Source: Hippopus hippopus
Taxonomy: Eukaryota; Mollusca; Bivalvia; Cardiida; Cardiidae
NCBI GenBank assembly: GCA_946811185.2
Contig: OX328109.1
Location: 42,640,129 to 42,704,128 of the forward strand
DNA: 64,000 nucleotides
Direction: 5' to 3'
Shown here piece by piece: positions 38,901-46,582 of this stretch. A program made the position numbers and the translations under genes. Positions within the stretch are counted from its first letter, which is position 1. Each line of letters opens with the position of its first letter. A model generated the notes under the pieces. The model did not search any database and was not told the origin of the DNA. It saw nothing but the letters and a program-made list of their open reading frames with translations.

Positions 38901-38952
38901 CATGAGATGCACTCGATATCTCGGAAGTCTTTGTGAATTTGATCTAGTTTGA
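11996..38952 (+). CDS. Secreted PAN-sushi-sushi-C-type lectin protein, 7 exons, 369 aa
   Basis: Exons: 11996-12328 (signal peptide plus PAN/apple-like region, Cys58, 62, 68, 80), 25696-25723 (28-nt linker encoding TSSGVHQKT), 31311-31475 (sushi 1, Cys122, 148, 160, 173), 34256-34423 (sushi 2, Cys177, 203, 215, 229), 35396-35484, 36584-36683 and 38726-38952 (C-type lectin domain, residues about 232-369). The sum is 1110 nt and every junction agrees in phase; the sushi exons are classic 1-1 phase modules. The lectin domain has Cys234/247/264/341/356/364, the WLDG-like core and an EPN motif (332-334), which in this family binds calcium and mannose-type sugars; the usual WND is WYD (351-353), so the second calcium-site motif is altered. 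No membrane anchor is visible. Such lectins act in molluscan innate immunity or adhesion, which is inference here. An AATAAA follows at 39008. The exon 1 link across a 13-kb intron is the least certain part. Confidence 0.75.
12750..13345 (+). repeat. Repeat I, two tandem copies
   Basis: Units near 12758-13030 and 13050-13345 share CGACCTGTCTGCTATGACGC, AAGCATGTAGGGGCTGTTTT and TAAACGTTTATTTCATTTTG. An inverted copy lies at 15940-16250. Intron 1 of the lectin gene. Confidence 0.75.
13356..13440 (+). repeat. Two tandem 43-bp units
   Basis: ATAGATGTGTATTTGT then AATGCCATCTAGCGGGAGAT, repeated twice head to tail; the same block recurs inverted at about 15920-15955. Confidence 0.8.
13715..13983 (+). 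mobile_element. Family B MITE, degenerate left end
   Basis: TTCATCTGCGAAAAGTATCG, palindromic GCGCAGGCTGACC and right end TTCCAGAGCGCTGCTCATTC. Confidence 0.6.
14640..15056 (-). mobile_element. Family B MITE interrupted by a hAT-like MITE
   Basis: Family B sequence (ATCAAGCAAGTCATCACAAT to TTCACAGAGCATGACTAAT) is split by 14694-14898. Confidence 0.65.
14694..14898. mobile_element. hAT-like MITE, 205 bp
   Basis: Perfect inverted ends CAGGGGCGTAGCTG / CAGCTACGCCCCTG (one C shifted by GG CC flank) of hAT type; the flanking 8-bp duplication is imperfect (TCCATTTA, ACATTTCA). No coding capacity. Confidence 0.65.
15234..15374. repeat. Foldback repeat with CGAGTCCGAAGGACGAG loop
   Basis: Arms of about 55 bp: GTGATATTAAAAATCTGACA and CTGGGTGTGATGCGGTT pair with AACCGCATCACACCCA and GACAGATTTTTAATATCACA. 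The loop holds the palindrome CTCGTCCTTCGG-like CGAGTCCGAAGGACGAG. Confidence 0.8.
15545..15740. repeat. Foldback repeat with GC-rich centre
   Basis: Outer arms GGAATATTATACTGCAGTGA and its approximate complement at 15705-15730; central ATCGCGCGCGACCTAAGGTCGAG.. region is itself palindromic. Confidence 0.65.
15940..16250 (-). repeat. Repeat I, inverted copy
   Basis: Reverse complement of the units at 12758 and 13050 (CAAAATGAAACGTTTACTCA, AAACAGCCCCTACATGCTTG). Confidence 0.75.
16555..17770 (+). repeat. ~534-bp tandem repeat with CRE pair, YY1-like motif and long palindrome
   Basis: Units begin at about 16555, 17089 and 17624 (ACTGCAAAGAAATTTCTCGT); the third is cut at about 17770. Each complete unit carries AAAATGGCGGCG (16703, 17231), two exact TGACGTCA sites 16 bp apart (16783 and 16799; 17301 and 17317) and a 144-bp palindrome (16937-17080; 17457-17600) with about 60-bp arms around CGCCTTCGGC. 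Function is unknown; the motifs are CREB/ATF and YY1 consensus sites. Confidence 0.85.
18160..18507 (+). repeat. Fourth, partial copy of the ~534-bp unit
   Basis: Starts at ATCAAGATTATTCACC, has both TGACGTCA sites (18207-18214, 18223-18230) and the terminal palindrome (18364-18505). The YY1-like part is missing. Confidence 0.8.
18630..18780 (+). repeat. Dispersed repeat H, second copy
   Basis: Matches 8573-8690. Confidence 0.6.
18896..19345 (-). repeat. Dispersed repeat G, inverted copy
   Basis: Reverse complement of 3395-3700, with GTGCACAATAAATGTCCAAA and a GGCAGCCATTTTATG block. Confidence 0.65.
19595..19783 (+). mobile_element. Family A MITE, shortened hairpin
   Basis: CCCTTTTCCAACGACAAAC to GTCGTGAAATGGTAAAA; the left hairpin arm is deleted. 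Confidence 0.6.
20068..20557 (+). mobile_element. Helentron-like element, GTCCGTCC type
   Basis: Starts after a T-run with hairpin CCGCCACCGAAGGCGG, continues with GTCCGTCCGTTTGTCCGTCC and GATGAAACTTCATA, and ends at ATCATTTCAACGAAATAACTTGTT. A related element at 35068 has the same ending. No ORF. Class assignment is inference from end structure. Confidence 0.55.
20598..20844 (-). mobile_element. Family A MITE with matched arm substitutions
   Basis: Hairpin arms read ATTGCGGGAAAAGG and CCTTTTCCCGCAAT, where the consensus has GTGGG/CCCAC: both arms changed together. Right end GTATGGTAAAGAGCTAAA. Confidence 0.75.
21058..22735 (+). repeat. ~53-60-bp minisatellite, interrupted
   Basis: Units of the form GTTGGAAAAATGTCCCATCA / TAATGCAGACAGGTGGGACA / TCGTCCCTTTT at 21058-21258 and 21855-22735, over 18 copies. 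ATGTCCCA and TGGGACAT inside each unit form a short hairpin. The interval 21259-21854 is non-repeat. Long frames on both strands here are translations of the repeat, not genes. A lone related unit lies near 53830-53870. Confidence 0.9.
22950..23185 (-). mobile_element. Family A MITE, degenerate with T-tract expansion
   Basis: CTAAACAATCTAATGTTTTAA, hairpin around ACTGGTAATTAGCA, then a T-rich insertion and GTCCGGTAAAGAGTAAA. Confidence 0.6.
23186..23770. other. Intron DNA, nothing recognised
   Basis: Includes a G-run (about 23406-23418); no gene or family assigned. Confidence 0.5.
23775..24000 (+). mobile_element. Family A MITE, full length, diverged hairpin
   Basis: TTAAGTCTTTACCACACGAC to CGGTATTGTGTGGTACAGG; hairpin centre deleted (AGATGCATTTTCTGC). 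Confidence 0.65.
24001..25019. other. Intron DNA, nothing recognised
   Basis: Unique-looking, AT-rich, with short palindrome GGAGAGGTCATCAGACCTCTCC-like at about 24041-24063. Confidence 0.45.
25020..25269. mobile_element. Family D MITE
   Basis: Inverted ends (CAACATGCGAAAAGG / CTTTTTCGCGTGTAGCAGG) and two hairpins built on GTCTCGGATCAGCCTGCGCA and CAGGCTAATCCGAGACGGCA. A second copy lies at 59852-60090. Confidence 0.75.
25777..28703 (+). mobile_element. Helentron/HINE-like element with two internal tandem arrays
   Basis: 5' end TAGCTCACCTGAGCACAACG with hairpin to GTGCTCAAGGTGAGCTA; 3' end has CTCAGGTGAG and the hairpin AGGGCCATCATGGCCCT followed by CTTGTTT. The CTCACCTGAG near both ends is a subterminal inverted repeat. 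Inside are about six units of ~166 bp (26047-26920; landmark GTAGAGCTTTGATATTTGGT) and about eleven units of ~145 bp (26930-28600; landmark AAACTAGGTCACTAGGTCAA). This architecture resembles molluscan pearl/HINE elements. It starts 54 bp after the 28-nt micro-exon donor. Confidence 0.7.
28704..29214. other. Intron DNA, nothing recognised
   Basis: Unique-looking sequence between repeats. Confidence 0.45.
29215..30892 (+). mobile_element. Family A MITE split by a 1.46-kb insertion
   Basis: The left part (29215-29353) ends in the hairpin at GGTAACCAACATTTTT and the right part resumes at about 30816 with CTTTTTCCTATAATG and ends GTGTGGTAAAGGGTTGAA. Confidence 0.75.
29354..30815 (+). mobile_element. 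Helentron/HINE-like element nested in a family A MITE
   Basis: Begins AGCTGCACTGTAAGAAGG after a T-run and ends with hairpin AGGGCCATCATGGCCCT then CTTG before TTT, the same end as the element at 25777. The core is a degenerate ~130-bp tandem array (GCCATAAGGCCTAGGGCTAC, AAACTTTAAAAATCTTC). The MITE frame shows insertion between T residues, as for Helentrons. Confidence 0.65.
31065..31280 (-). mobile_element. Family A MITE, partial
   Basis: CCTTTTACTAAACAATCCCA, hairpin GGAGAAAATGCTGATGACATGC.., right end decayed. It ends about 30 bp before sushi exon 1. Confidence 0.65.
31479..31880. mobile_element. Head-to-head family A dimer at a splice donor
   Basis: TTAACCCTTTACCACACAAT starts 3 nt into the intron after sushi exon 1 (donor GTA at 31476). 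A minus-orientation copy fuses near 31680 to a plus-orientation copy that ends TTGTGGCAAAGGGTAAAG. Confidence 0.75.
31905..32133 (+). mobile_element. Family A MITE, reference full-length copy (TTAA-flanked, central hairpin)
   Basis: The element is bounded by TTAA on both sides (31905-31908, 32130-32133). The ends are inverted repeats: CTCTTTACCAAACAACAAAA at the left and GTGTGGTAAAGAG at the right. The centre (about 32010-32080) is a near-perfect palindrome with arms of about 30 nt, built on GGGAAAAGGAGAAAATGCTG and its complement. TTAA duplication and CYC-starting ends are features of piggyBac-type transposons, so a piggyBac-derived MITE is inferred; no transposase is present. Copies here are 205-235 bp. 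The central base (GGTTACC or GGTAACC) marks orientation. Confidence 0.85.
32150..32330 (-). mobile_element. Family A MITE, left-truncated
   Basis: Hairpin GAAAATTCTGGTAACCAACA and right end TCTGGCAAAGAGTTAA. Confidence 0.7.
32590..33470. mobile_element. Element with inverted GTAACAGGAAAAAA-repeat ends
   Basis: The left end is a tandem run of AAAGTAACAGGAAAAAAAGT (32600-32680); the right end is its inverse (33370-33460, TTACTTTTTTTCCTGTTACT). Inside are three ~120-bp tandem units (from about 32730, 32850, 32975; landmark GTCAGTCAGTGGTA and AATATGTAAATGTGTTAAAT). No ORF of note; class unknown. Confidence 0.75.
33480..34010. other. Intron DNA, nothing recognised
   Basis: AT-rich; a partial family F arm (ACAGTCTGATCTTGATATAT) closes it. 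Confidence 0.45.
34020..34240 (-). mobile_element. Family B MITE abutting a splice acceptor
   Basis: AAGCAAGTCATCACATAC, palindrome CAGCCTGCACGGACTGTGCA, end TTCACGTAGCATAGTCTATA. The sushi 2 acceptor (ag at 34254-34255) lies about 15 bp beyond. Confidence 0.7.
34930..35366 (+). mobile_element. Family A MITE split by a Helentron-like element
   Basis: MITE hairpin (AAATGCTGGTTACTAGAATT) at 35000-35035; right terminus TTTGGTAGAAGATTAAG at 35350-35366. Confidence 0.6.
35068..35337 (+). mobile_element. GTCCGTCC-type Helentron-like element, short copy
   Basis: Starts near GCGGTGGGATATAG, carries GTCCGTCTGTCCTTCCATCC and TTTCGTGAAACTTCATACG, and ends ATCATTTCAACGAAATTGCTTG, like 20068-20557. Confidence 0.6.
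35680..36140 (+). mobile_element. Two adjacent family B MITEs
   Basis: First copy 35680-35922 (GAGCCATGCTCTGTGAAAAG to CCCAGAGCATGGCTCACA) is nearly complete; the second (35930-36140) runs up to a TTAA where a family A fragment begins. Confidence 0.75.
36137..36181 (-). mobile_element. Family A MITE fragment inserted in family B
   Basis: GCATTAACCCTTTACCACAC then CTGACTTTTAACGACCC; it begins at the TTAA that in intact family B copies reads GCATTAAGCCCC. Confidence 0.75.
36182..36485 (+). mobile_element. Two SINE1 3' fragments
   Basis: AGGTGCACTGGCCGGTGTGA and AACTGAAATAATGTTGAAAA (36182-36250), then body GATTGATGATAGTCATTGCA to ACGGCATTAAACACCATACA (36265-36480). Confidence 0.75.
36705..36962 (+). 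mobile_element. Family B MITE
   Basis: GCTCAGTGAATAGGGGGTTT to TGTCCAGAGCACAGCTTATG, starting about 20 bp after a lectin-domain exon donor (36684). Confidence 0.7.
37000..37353. mobile_element. Two family A MITEs in opposite orientation
   Basis: A truncated copy (37000-37095, TTAACACTGTGCCACACAAT) and a full copy (37128-37353, TTAACCTTTTACCAGAC to CTATAAAGGGATAA) with intact hairpin. Confidence 0.75.
37478..38297 (+). repeat. ~35-bp minisatellite made of splice-acceptor-like units
   Basis: About 22 units of the form TTTTCTTTTACAGTTCTATT / TAAGGATCTTT. Each carries a pyrimidine tract ending in ACAG, i.e. a good 3' splice-site match. It lies in the last intron of the lectin gene, 430 bp before the true acceptor at 38725. 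Confidence 0.9.
38375..38525 (+). mobile_element. Family B MITE, internally deleted
   Basis: GCCATGCTCTGTGAAAAGGG, ATGGATCCATAATACTGTGA and a CCCAGAGCATCA end. Confidence 0.65.
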
Positions 38953-39007
38953 AATATTGAACTGTTGAAATATCATATGAAGAGATGTGAAGATACATTT
39001 TATTTGT

Positions 39008-39013
39008 AATAAA
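39008..39013 (+). promoter_or_regulatory. Polyadenylation signal AATAAA of the lectin gene
   Basis: Canonical hexamer 56 nt past the TGA stop codon. Confidence 0.65.
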
Positions 39014-39047
39014 ACATGCTAAGTATGCTATAAATATGCATTGCCAC

Positions 39048-39263
39048 CAATGACCAAATGTTTTAGAACTAGTCCAAATTGAAAGCAGTTGCAGTCAATA
39101 ATAGAAATGTGACTCCAGAATTGAAATTTGTTTTGGGGAGAGTAGAAAACATTGTGGAAAAAGGAGAAATTGTGGGTTACTAGCATTTTCTCTTTTTCGC
39201 ACAATTTTTTCGAAAGCTCCCTTTAGGGTTGCTGAAAGTTGGGATTTTGTTGTACAGGGTTAA
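39048..39263 (+). mobile_element. Family A MITE, left end decayed
   Basis: Hairpin AATTGTGGGTTACTAGCATT and right terminus TTGTTGTACAGGGTTAA. Confidence 0.7.
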
Positions 39264-39335
39264 AGAATCCCACTGCAAGACAAAACAAGTACCTGCAGGA
39301 GATCATGATTTGATTTATTAAACATATACATTGTA

Positions 39336-40664
39336 TGAGGGGGAATCAAAAAGTTTGTAGACAACTCAAATAACTACAAAACCATAAGAGATACATACAT
39401 TTATCAATTACTACTTTTCAAGTAATGACCCTTTGCTCGAATGCATTTGTCCCACCTTTCCATTCACGCATGGAACACATGTTATAAGCCCTCATGTCAC
39501 ATCTCCCTGAACTGTTTTTTTCACAGCCATACTGAGCTCCTCTATGCTTCCAAATCTGTGTCCTCGTATACTTTCCTTCAATGTGGGAAACACCCAGAAA
39601 TCACAAATAGCCAGGACTGGGCTATAGGGTGGGTGCGGCTGTAATTCTATAGACAGCACGTCCACAGTTTCCTCTACAACATGGCTAATGTGACAAGGCG
39701 AGTTATCCTGATGCAAAATGATTCCCGACTGTATCATGTATGGGCATTTTCTTTTGATAGTCTGGTACAATTCAGTGTTAAGTAATGTTGCATAATAGTC
39801 ACCATTGACCATAGTTTTCCTAGGTACCATGTGAGTTGAAATAATACCTTGTATATCAAAGAACACAACATACATAACCTTGGCTGCAGATTTGGATAGA
39901 ATGGCTATTGTAGGGGAAGGAGAAGATTCAAGGATGCTTCCACTCTTAACTCTGCTGCTTTGTTTCAGGCTCGAACATGTGTACCCATGTTTCATCACAC
40001 ATGACTATATTGTTAAGAAACATATCTCCCTCCTCTGCATAACGTTTACGATACTATCGAAACTATCTAACCCTATCCCCCATCTGGTTGGAACTCAGAC
40101 TCCGAGGCACCCACCGTGCTGAAACACGCCGCCTTCCTAACTTATTAACTAGAACATCCTGGGCGCTTCCATATGAAATGTCAAATTTAAATTTTCCTCT
40201 ATATAGTTACATGGCAATCTTCTTTCACAAACACTTAAATGGCATTTAACTTTTACTCCGAGGTTGTTGACACTGGATCACTTTTTCTGTGGTCATCTTT
40301 GACCGTCTGTCTACCTTCATTAAAACATCTTATCCATTTGTAAATAGCAGGCCTTGATAGACACTTGTCCCCATAGACTTTCTTGCAAGTCCCCATGAAC
40401 TTCGGGAAAACACTTTCCGAGCTTAACGTAGAGTTTGATGACAGTGTGCTGCTCGCAAATAACATAGTCCACCATTTTTGAAAAAACGCAATATATGTGA
40501 CGTCACAAACGTGACGCGACGTTGCCATTTGTGACATCATCATAAGATAACGTCGCAAGAAAGCTTGAAAGATATTCCTAAATCAGCATGCGGAGTTTCT
40601 TTTTTCTAAGTTTTTTCATTTGTGAATTATTCGAGTTGTCTACAAACTTTTTTATCCCCCCTTG
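39336..40664 (-). mobile_element. Second mariner-like element, decayed
   Basis: Inverted ends of about 33 bp (core AAAAAGTTTGTAGACAACTC at the left, its complement at 40629-40655) are flanked by TA on each side (39334-39335, 40665-40666). The size (1329 bp) and the transposase remnants on the minus strand fit a mariner of a different lineage from the one at 56200. It lies just downstream of the lectin gene. Confidence 0.85.
39492..40558 (-). pseudogene. Degenerate mariner transposase
   Basis: The N-terminal part lies at 40253-40558 (FMGTCKKVYGDKCLSRPAIY KWIRCF type helix-turn-helix) and the catalytic part at 39492-39998. The first catalytic block CDETWVHMFEP is readable near 39990 in a different frame from the following block, so there is at least one frameshift plus a stop (after ETKQQS). 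The later blocks LHQDNSPCH and YSPVLAICDFWVFP keep 34 residues between the second and third Asp, but the PDLA motif is changed to PVLA. Not functional as it stands. Confidence 0.8.
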
Positions 40665-40668
40665 TAAT

Positions 40669-41092
40669 TTAAGTCTTTACCAAATGACAAAATATTGGAC
40701 ACATCCAAATTGAAAGCATTTGCAGACGACAATATAAATGTGACTCAAACACTGAAATTTGTGTTGGAAAGGGTAGGAAATATTGTGAGAAAAGGAGAAA
40801 ATGCTGGCTACCATTTTCTCCTTTTCTCACAATATTTCAAAAGCTTCCTTTTCAGGATCTTAAAAAGTTGGGATTGTATGGTAAAGGGTTATCCCTTTTC
40901 CAAACAATCCCAGGTTTTAACAACCATAAGGAAAGAGGACAAAATGAAGATATTTTGTTTGACACATTTTAAAAAGTTACCCCTTTACTAAACAATCTCA
41001 CGTTTTAACAACCCTGGGAAAGAACTTTTTTGAAAACATAGTGGGAAAAGTTGGCCAAGTCGAAAAATTTTTTTGTTTTGTAAAGAGTTAAA
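40669..41092. mobile_element. Family A MITE cluster
   Basis: A full copy (40669-40892) begins TTAAGTCTTTACCAAATGAC, four bases beyond the mariner target site, and has matched arm changes (ATATTGTGAG / CTCACAATAT). Truncated minus-orientation copies follow (40893-40945 and 40980-41092). Confidence 0.75.
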
Positions 41093-41465
41093 GCTAAGAA
41101 TTGATAAATCTTTGTTCTTTTTCCACTGCAAATGTATGTTGTTCAGGGCTTGGTTTCGAGGAAAAACTTAATAAGTGTCTTATTTTGCTCAAATCTACTA
41201 AACCAGGGCTTTTTGGTTTACAAAACCTAAAGTGGTAAAACTTAACTTGTTGGCTGGTACAAACTGTCTCAGCCAATCAGATAGCAAATCTTAAAACTAA
41301 GACTTAAAAGAAATTGAAAGTATTAACGGTGAAGACAGATTCTGGAAAATATTTGTGAACCATTCCTCGTTTTGGTTCTTGGGCATAAAACATAATTTGA
41401 GAAACAGCACTGGACCGAATGTTGTGAGATTCTTGCTTTGTTCAAGTGTTCTTTAATGTAGAGGC

Positions 41466-41697
41466 AGGGTCCTGCGTGGCTTAGTGGTAAAGTGTAGGAC
41501 TCGTGACCTGGAGGCCCCTGGTTCTAGCCTCACTAGATCCACTGGGTTTTTTGTAGGAGTGTTCTTGGGCAAGATGCTTCAAAGCCCTAGCCTAGTGCAG
41601 GTGAAACCCAGGAAACACATAAATATATGAATTGTTGCAGTGATATGACTGAAATAATGTTGAAAGTGGTGTAAAACACCATTCAATCAATCAATCA
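41466..41697 (+). mobile_element. SINE2, tRNA-derived, with AATC tail
   Basis: tRNA-like head with A box TGGCTTAGTGGTAA and B box GGTTCTAGCCTC, body GGAGTGTTCTTGGGCAAGAT, V-SINE-like 3' domain TGACTGAAATAATGTTGAAA and tail (AATC)n. Pol III transcription is expected from the two boxes. Confidence 0.8.
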
Positions 41698-42454
41698 TTA
41701 TTGTGGAGGCTTCTAATTTCGAAAAGTTTTCAAATTTTGTTGTCTGGTAAAGAGATTATGGGACATAGAGGTAATATATTATGTCTTGAAATTTCCCTGA
41801 AATGTCAGAAAAAAGGACAATGTTTTAGATGTTCATAGGCCAGCCTTGTTTTACATGACAAATTCAAAGCAGTTGCAGATGATAACCTTGACACACTGGC
41901 AAACGCGATGTTAAGCTTGGTTGTTTGCCTCTTTAATTTACAGGGATAAAAATGAAATCCCACTTGGCTATACATGTTAAACAATTAATGTCTTTCAAGT
42001 TTAAAAGACATGTCCATTTATTTTCAAATATTCACAAAAATGTTTCGATGAGCGTAACACATCCAACACAGCAGCCATTTTGTTATGCAGGTATATTCGC
42101 AGAAAGTGACAATAAACCACCATTTTAGAGATAGACTGATCATAAACATCCCTCGCTGACATGGTCATGTGACAGCCATTAACAGCAAATCTTGGTTGAA
42201 GTGTTAATTTTTTTCAAATGCGTATTTGTCTTAAATAATTTGTAGTTTTTATGGTGAGGGGTTTTCACATTAGTGGAATGACATTTGTTGAAAATGAGTT
42301 TTTTAAGTTTTCCAATTTGCCTGTCTAAACCTCATTTTCCTGGAATTTTCGCAGATGGTAATAATATCAATAAATGGTATGACATCATCTACCTCAATTT
42401 CGATACAGTATCACGTGACTTACAAGAACAATAAATTGATTGTGAACTTCCACA

Positions 42455-42642
42455 TAGCGCAAATTTAGATGATTCGACGATAAATCAAAGGTGGCTCAAA
42501 CAATGAAACTTGCCTTTAATTGAGTAGAAATGTGGGAAAATGAGAAAATGCTATAAACAGCATTTTCTGCTTCTCCCACAATATTTTCAAAAGCTTTCTT
42601 TTCAGGGTTTTTAAAAACTCGGATTGTTTGGTACAGGGTTAA
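42455..42642 (+). mobile_element. Family A MITE, left-truncated
   Basis: Hairpin with shortened centre (AAATGCTATAAACAGCATTT) and terminus TTGGTACAGGGTTAA. Confidence 0.7.
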
Positions 42643-42834
42643 ATAATGAAACACATTATGTAAAACTGATGCTTGCATGTGTCCTGTGCTGCGCAGTAGT
42701 AAAAGGTAAGAAAATTGCAATCTTGTGTGCTAAGAGTTCAAATAAAAATAATTATTATTCAACTGTTTTCAATTCATTTCATTTAGCATGCAGATCAAAG
42801 AAGCGGAACACGTAATGGCCTGGTCACCTAACCA

Positions 42835-43205
42835 GGCACTGACCATAAAACACACTGCTTAATTTGCATTGAGAGAAATACACCAAACTGCATCGCTGTA
42901 AAAGCTAGCTCAACTGCAGTAAAAGGTTTTATACATGTATATCTAATCACTTTTCATGCCTTTACTTTTCCCTTGAAGAAGTCTTGATTCCCAGACTTGT
43001 ATACAAATGAACACGGGAAATATACAAAGGTAAGGCAACTCCACTCCCGCAGTTGTCATTAACCCACTTCTGACACCAAATGTACCATGCAGCAGCCTGG
43101 TCAACCACACATGTACTAACCATAATGCACACTGCTTAACTTGCATTGAGAGAAATGCACCAAACCACATTGCTGTAAAAGCTAGCTCAATAGCAAGGCA
43201 TGAAG
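42835..43205 (+). repeat. ~95-bp direct repeat pair
   Basis: 42835-42925 and 43110-43205 share CACACTGCTTAA.TTGCATTG and GCTGTAAAAGCTAGCTCAA. Confidence 0.75.
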
Positions 43206-43518
43206 TGCTTATACTGCTCTCGGTGACAAAAGTAATTGCTTGCTTTATGTGTTCTAGAATAGGGGGAAATCCTATGTCATGGAAACTTCATATTGTCTCA
43301 TTGTGACAATATTCTAATGAGTATACCCACAACACAGGATTTTTGTAAGGATTGTGGAATGTTTTGAATGCAGAGGCCCAAATTCTGACTGTCATCTGGA
43401 CCACTGATTAAATGGAGGAAAAAAATTGTCACATTACCAAGATATCTTAAACTTCCTGAATTCTGATGACGAATTCCCAAAATTCAGGCCTGGAATTTCA
43501 AATGTTATGAAATAAGCC

Positions 43519-43725
43519 CTGTACCAAACAACCCTGTGTTTTAACAAGAAAGTATTTGAAAATATTGTGGGAAAAGGAAAAAAATGCTGGGAACTAGCAT
43601 TTTCTCCTTTTCCACAACATTTTCTACCCTTTCTAGAACAAATTCCATCATTTCAGCTTCATTTAATATGCCGTGATATGACTGAAACAATGTTGAAAGC
43701 TGTGTAAAATGCCAATCAAACAACC
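43519..43725 (-). mobile_element. Family A MITE joined to a SINE tail
   Basis: CTGTACCAAACAACCC and hairpin AAAATGCTGGGAACTAGCAT, passing at about 43665 into GTGATATGACTGAAACAATG, a SINE 3' domain. Confidence 0.65.
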
Positions 43726-43896
43726 TTCCAGGAAACCTTGACTCACGACATGATGGTGGTTGCTACAAAGGTTGACCCAGCTCATCGCAAGATTGGAACC
43801 CAGAACCTGTGGTATGAGAGGCTAATGATCTACTGCTACACCACTGTCTTCAACAGCATATTTTACAAAAGAATACACTCATTATAACAAATATAC

Positions 43897-44720
43897 TTAA
43901 CTCTTTACTACACAACAACATTTTAGACTGGTCTAAATTGAAAGCATTTGCAGAAGACATGGTAGATGTGGCAGAAGTTATGGGATTTATCTACAAAAGG
44001 TTAGAAAACATTGTGGGAAAAAGAGCATTTTCTCCTTTTCCCACAATGTTTTCAAAAACTTTCTTTCTCAGTGTTGTTTAAACTCGGGAATGTGTGATAA
44101 AGGATTCACCATTGTTCTAGCTGAACAGTGGAATTTGCTTAACCCATTTTGACTTTTAATGACCCTGAGGAAGACGGCTTTTGAAAATATTGTTGGAAAA
44201 GGAGAAAATGCTGGTAACTAGCATTTTCTTCCTTTTTCCCACAATGTTTTCTACCCTATGAAGGACTACTTTCGTCATTTGAGCCACTTTTGTTGTCTGT
44301 AAATGCTTTGAATTTGTCCCAAATTTTGTCGTTTGGTAGAGTTAAAAATAAAATGTCTAATGCAAATTTTCATCGGTTAGCTATTTCTAATGCTTAGTAC
44401 CCATTACCACAAAACAAAATTTCTCGTCCATATTCAATTTAGCATTCCCAGTTGACAAAGGTACCAAATGATACAGCTTGCCTTTAATAGAGTTGAAGAA
44501 AACATCTTCAGAAAGGAAAAGTTGTTGGTTACCAGTATTCTTTCCTTTTCACACATTTTCATCAGATTTTTTGCTATGGGATTGTGTGTAAAGAGTCATC
44601 TCAAAACTCTTTTCTGTATTTATTTTAGACTTGTAAGTGTTTAAAGCATTTGCACATGACGGAATGATGGAATTTGACTTCAAAAGGGCAGAAAAAGGTC
44701 GTCAAAAAAGGAGAAAATGC
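43897..44720. mobile_element. Run of family A MITEs
   Basis: Copies at 43897-44108 (TTAACTCTTTACTACACAAC; hairpin centre lost), 44139-44345 (minus, TTAA on both sides) and two degenerate ones at about 44400-44600 and 44620-44720. Confidence 0.7.
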
Positions 44721-44929
44721 TTAGTATTATTAATTAGTTAATCTATATTGATAACTAATCATTATTCATACTGGATCCTAGGCTACAATGTTCACAATTT
44801 CCAACTTAAATAAGAAGAAAGCAAACTATGAATAGAAATATGTATGAATGACGGAAATAGTGAGCTATCTTTATTGAATCATGCTAGAGAGATATCTATT
44901 TATCAATGGTTAGAGCGCCTGGTTTTGGT

Positions 44930-46580
44930 AATTCTTACAATTTAAAAGTTATCACGACACCGAGTTGGAAAAAGAGAAGCAAACGGAACCCAACTTTCGG
45001 AAATAAATACGGTACATAAAACCACAATATCATAAATGCGCCAGTAACTCTACACTCTCAGGTAAGAAAATGATTAATTATTTCGTCCCCATCTGTTGTC
45101 AATATTTATTTTCTCCTATTTTTCTCACATTATTTAAAGAATATTTCTTGGTTCAGAGCCGGAAGCGCTTTAAACTTCAATCATATTGTGGGTGGGGTGC
45201 AAACCCAGTCTGCAGACGACGCTTATATTGACACAAGGTAAATAGGAGGCCTACTTATCATATTTACTTCACATTATCATCAGAGTTTGTTGGTTTTGAA
45301 TTTTAACAGTTATTTATTGATTTAAAGGGCCATTTTCAACAGAAACTCAAATATTGAAAAAATAGTGTTAAAGAAAATTCAAGTAGATAAATTTTTGTAT
45401 ACTGGTGTAATCGAATTTTGCCAACGCAAGGGAAACTGCTCTTGCGGATTGCACAAAACAATAGTAATTTTCTTTCTGGTTAAATATCTATGCACTTGTA
45501 TTAAAATACTTTTGTAAAAATAATTTTTACTACTTAAACATCTAAATTTATCTGTTAAAACATTGTTAGAAGTGAGACAGTACAAAGTCGCCATCTTTAA
45601 AAAGAGTAAGCCAATTTCGACAACTCTGGTTTTCCAAAAATTAGAGGCCCCAGAGAGGGTAAAATGAAATAAAAAATTCACAGCATCATTTCAGCAATAT
45701 TCATTACCTCCCTTGGATATTAACTTTACATTTACTTCCTACGAGAAAACCTGAAGAAAATAAAACAAGACGCAGCTCTCAGAAAACAAAATCGACTGTT
45801 ATGACATTTTTTTGTGTAATTATTTCTGCCGTGGCAATGAAATATTACAATCTAAATCAGGATGACAGTGTTGGGGATAAACAGGCTGTTAATCCAAAAT
45901 AAGATAACCTTTTGTAGTTCACAGAAAAAAAATATTTTCTTGTCTTTGTAGTGATTTTTGTACCTGATTCAATCTATTTTCTTAGGAAAAATGAATAAGG
46001 ACCCCTCTTTCATTCATATGGATATATTTCCCTTTAGGTGCCCCATACAAAACTTCGGCTGTTAAAGTTCAAAAGATAACCTGTCAAAACGAAAATAGAC
46101 GACACAAAAAAGTTTTAAGCTGAAAGGATCTTTTAAAATCTGCATATAAAGGAGACACATGAGAAGTGATAATAAAATGGCGGGGAAAAGCATGTGAGAG
46201 GTCGCTTATGAACTTTTTTCTCATTGACAGGTATTTTTCTGTTATTAGATTCAAATCACAGTTTAAAACATCTTTGCTGCTAAGATATCAATCATTTCCG
46301 TGAATGGATGATGTCACAGATACGAAAATACTGCCCGAGAACATAGTTGGCTAAATTCGATTACTGGCGAAATTTGCTTACGCTCCTATACCAATTATTA
46401 AATTCTGTCTTTCTTTATGAATGTCAGTTGCTGATGGTGAAGAAGAAAATTGTAAAACAGTATGATCATGAGATTGTGATCTTGGTTGTTTGCATGCCAT
46501 TTTATGCCAAATTATGTCATTTGTAACAATATTTGAATTACAAATGAGCTAAATTAGCTAGCTATAGACTTTAAGTCTGC
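44930..46580 (+). other. Repeat-poor stretch upstream of MYO18A, possible 5' UTR exon(s)
   Basis: Mostly unique sequence. Exon-like ends are CTCTACACTCTCAG|GTAAGA (donor at 45061) and TTGACACAAG|GTAAAT (donor about 45237); either could splice to the acceptor at 47681-47682. No coding potential; this is a guess from splice-site form only. Confidence 0.25.
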
Positions 46581-46582
46581 CT

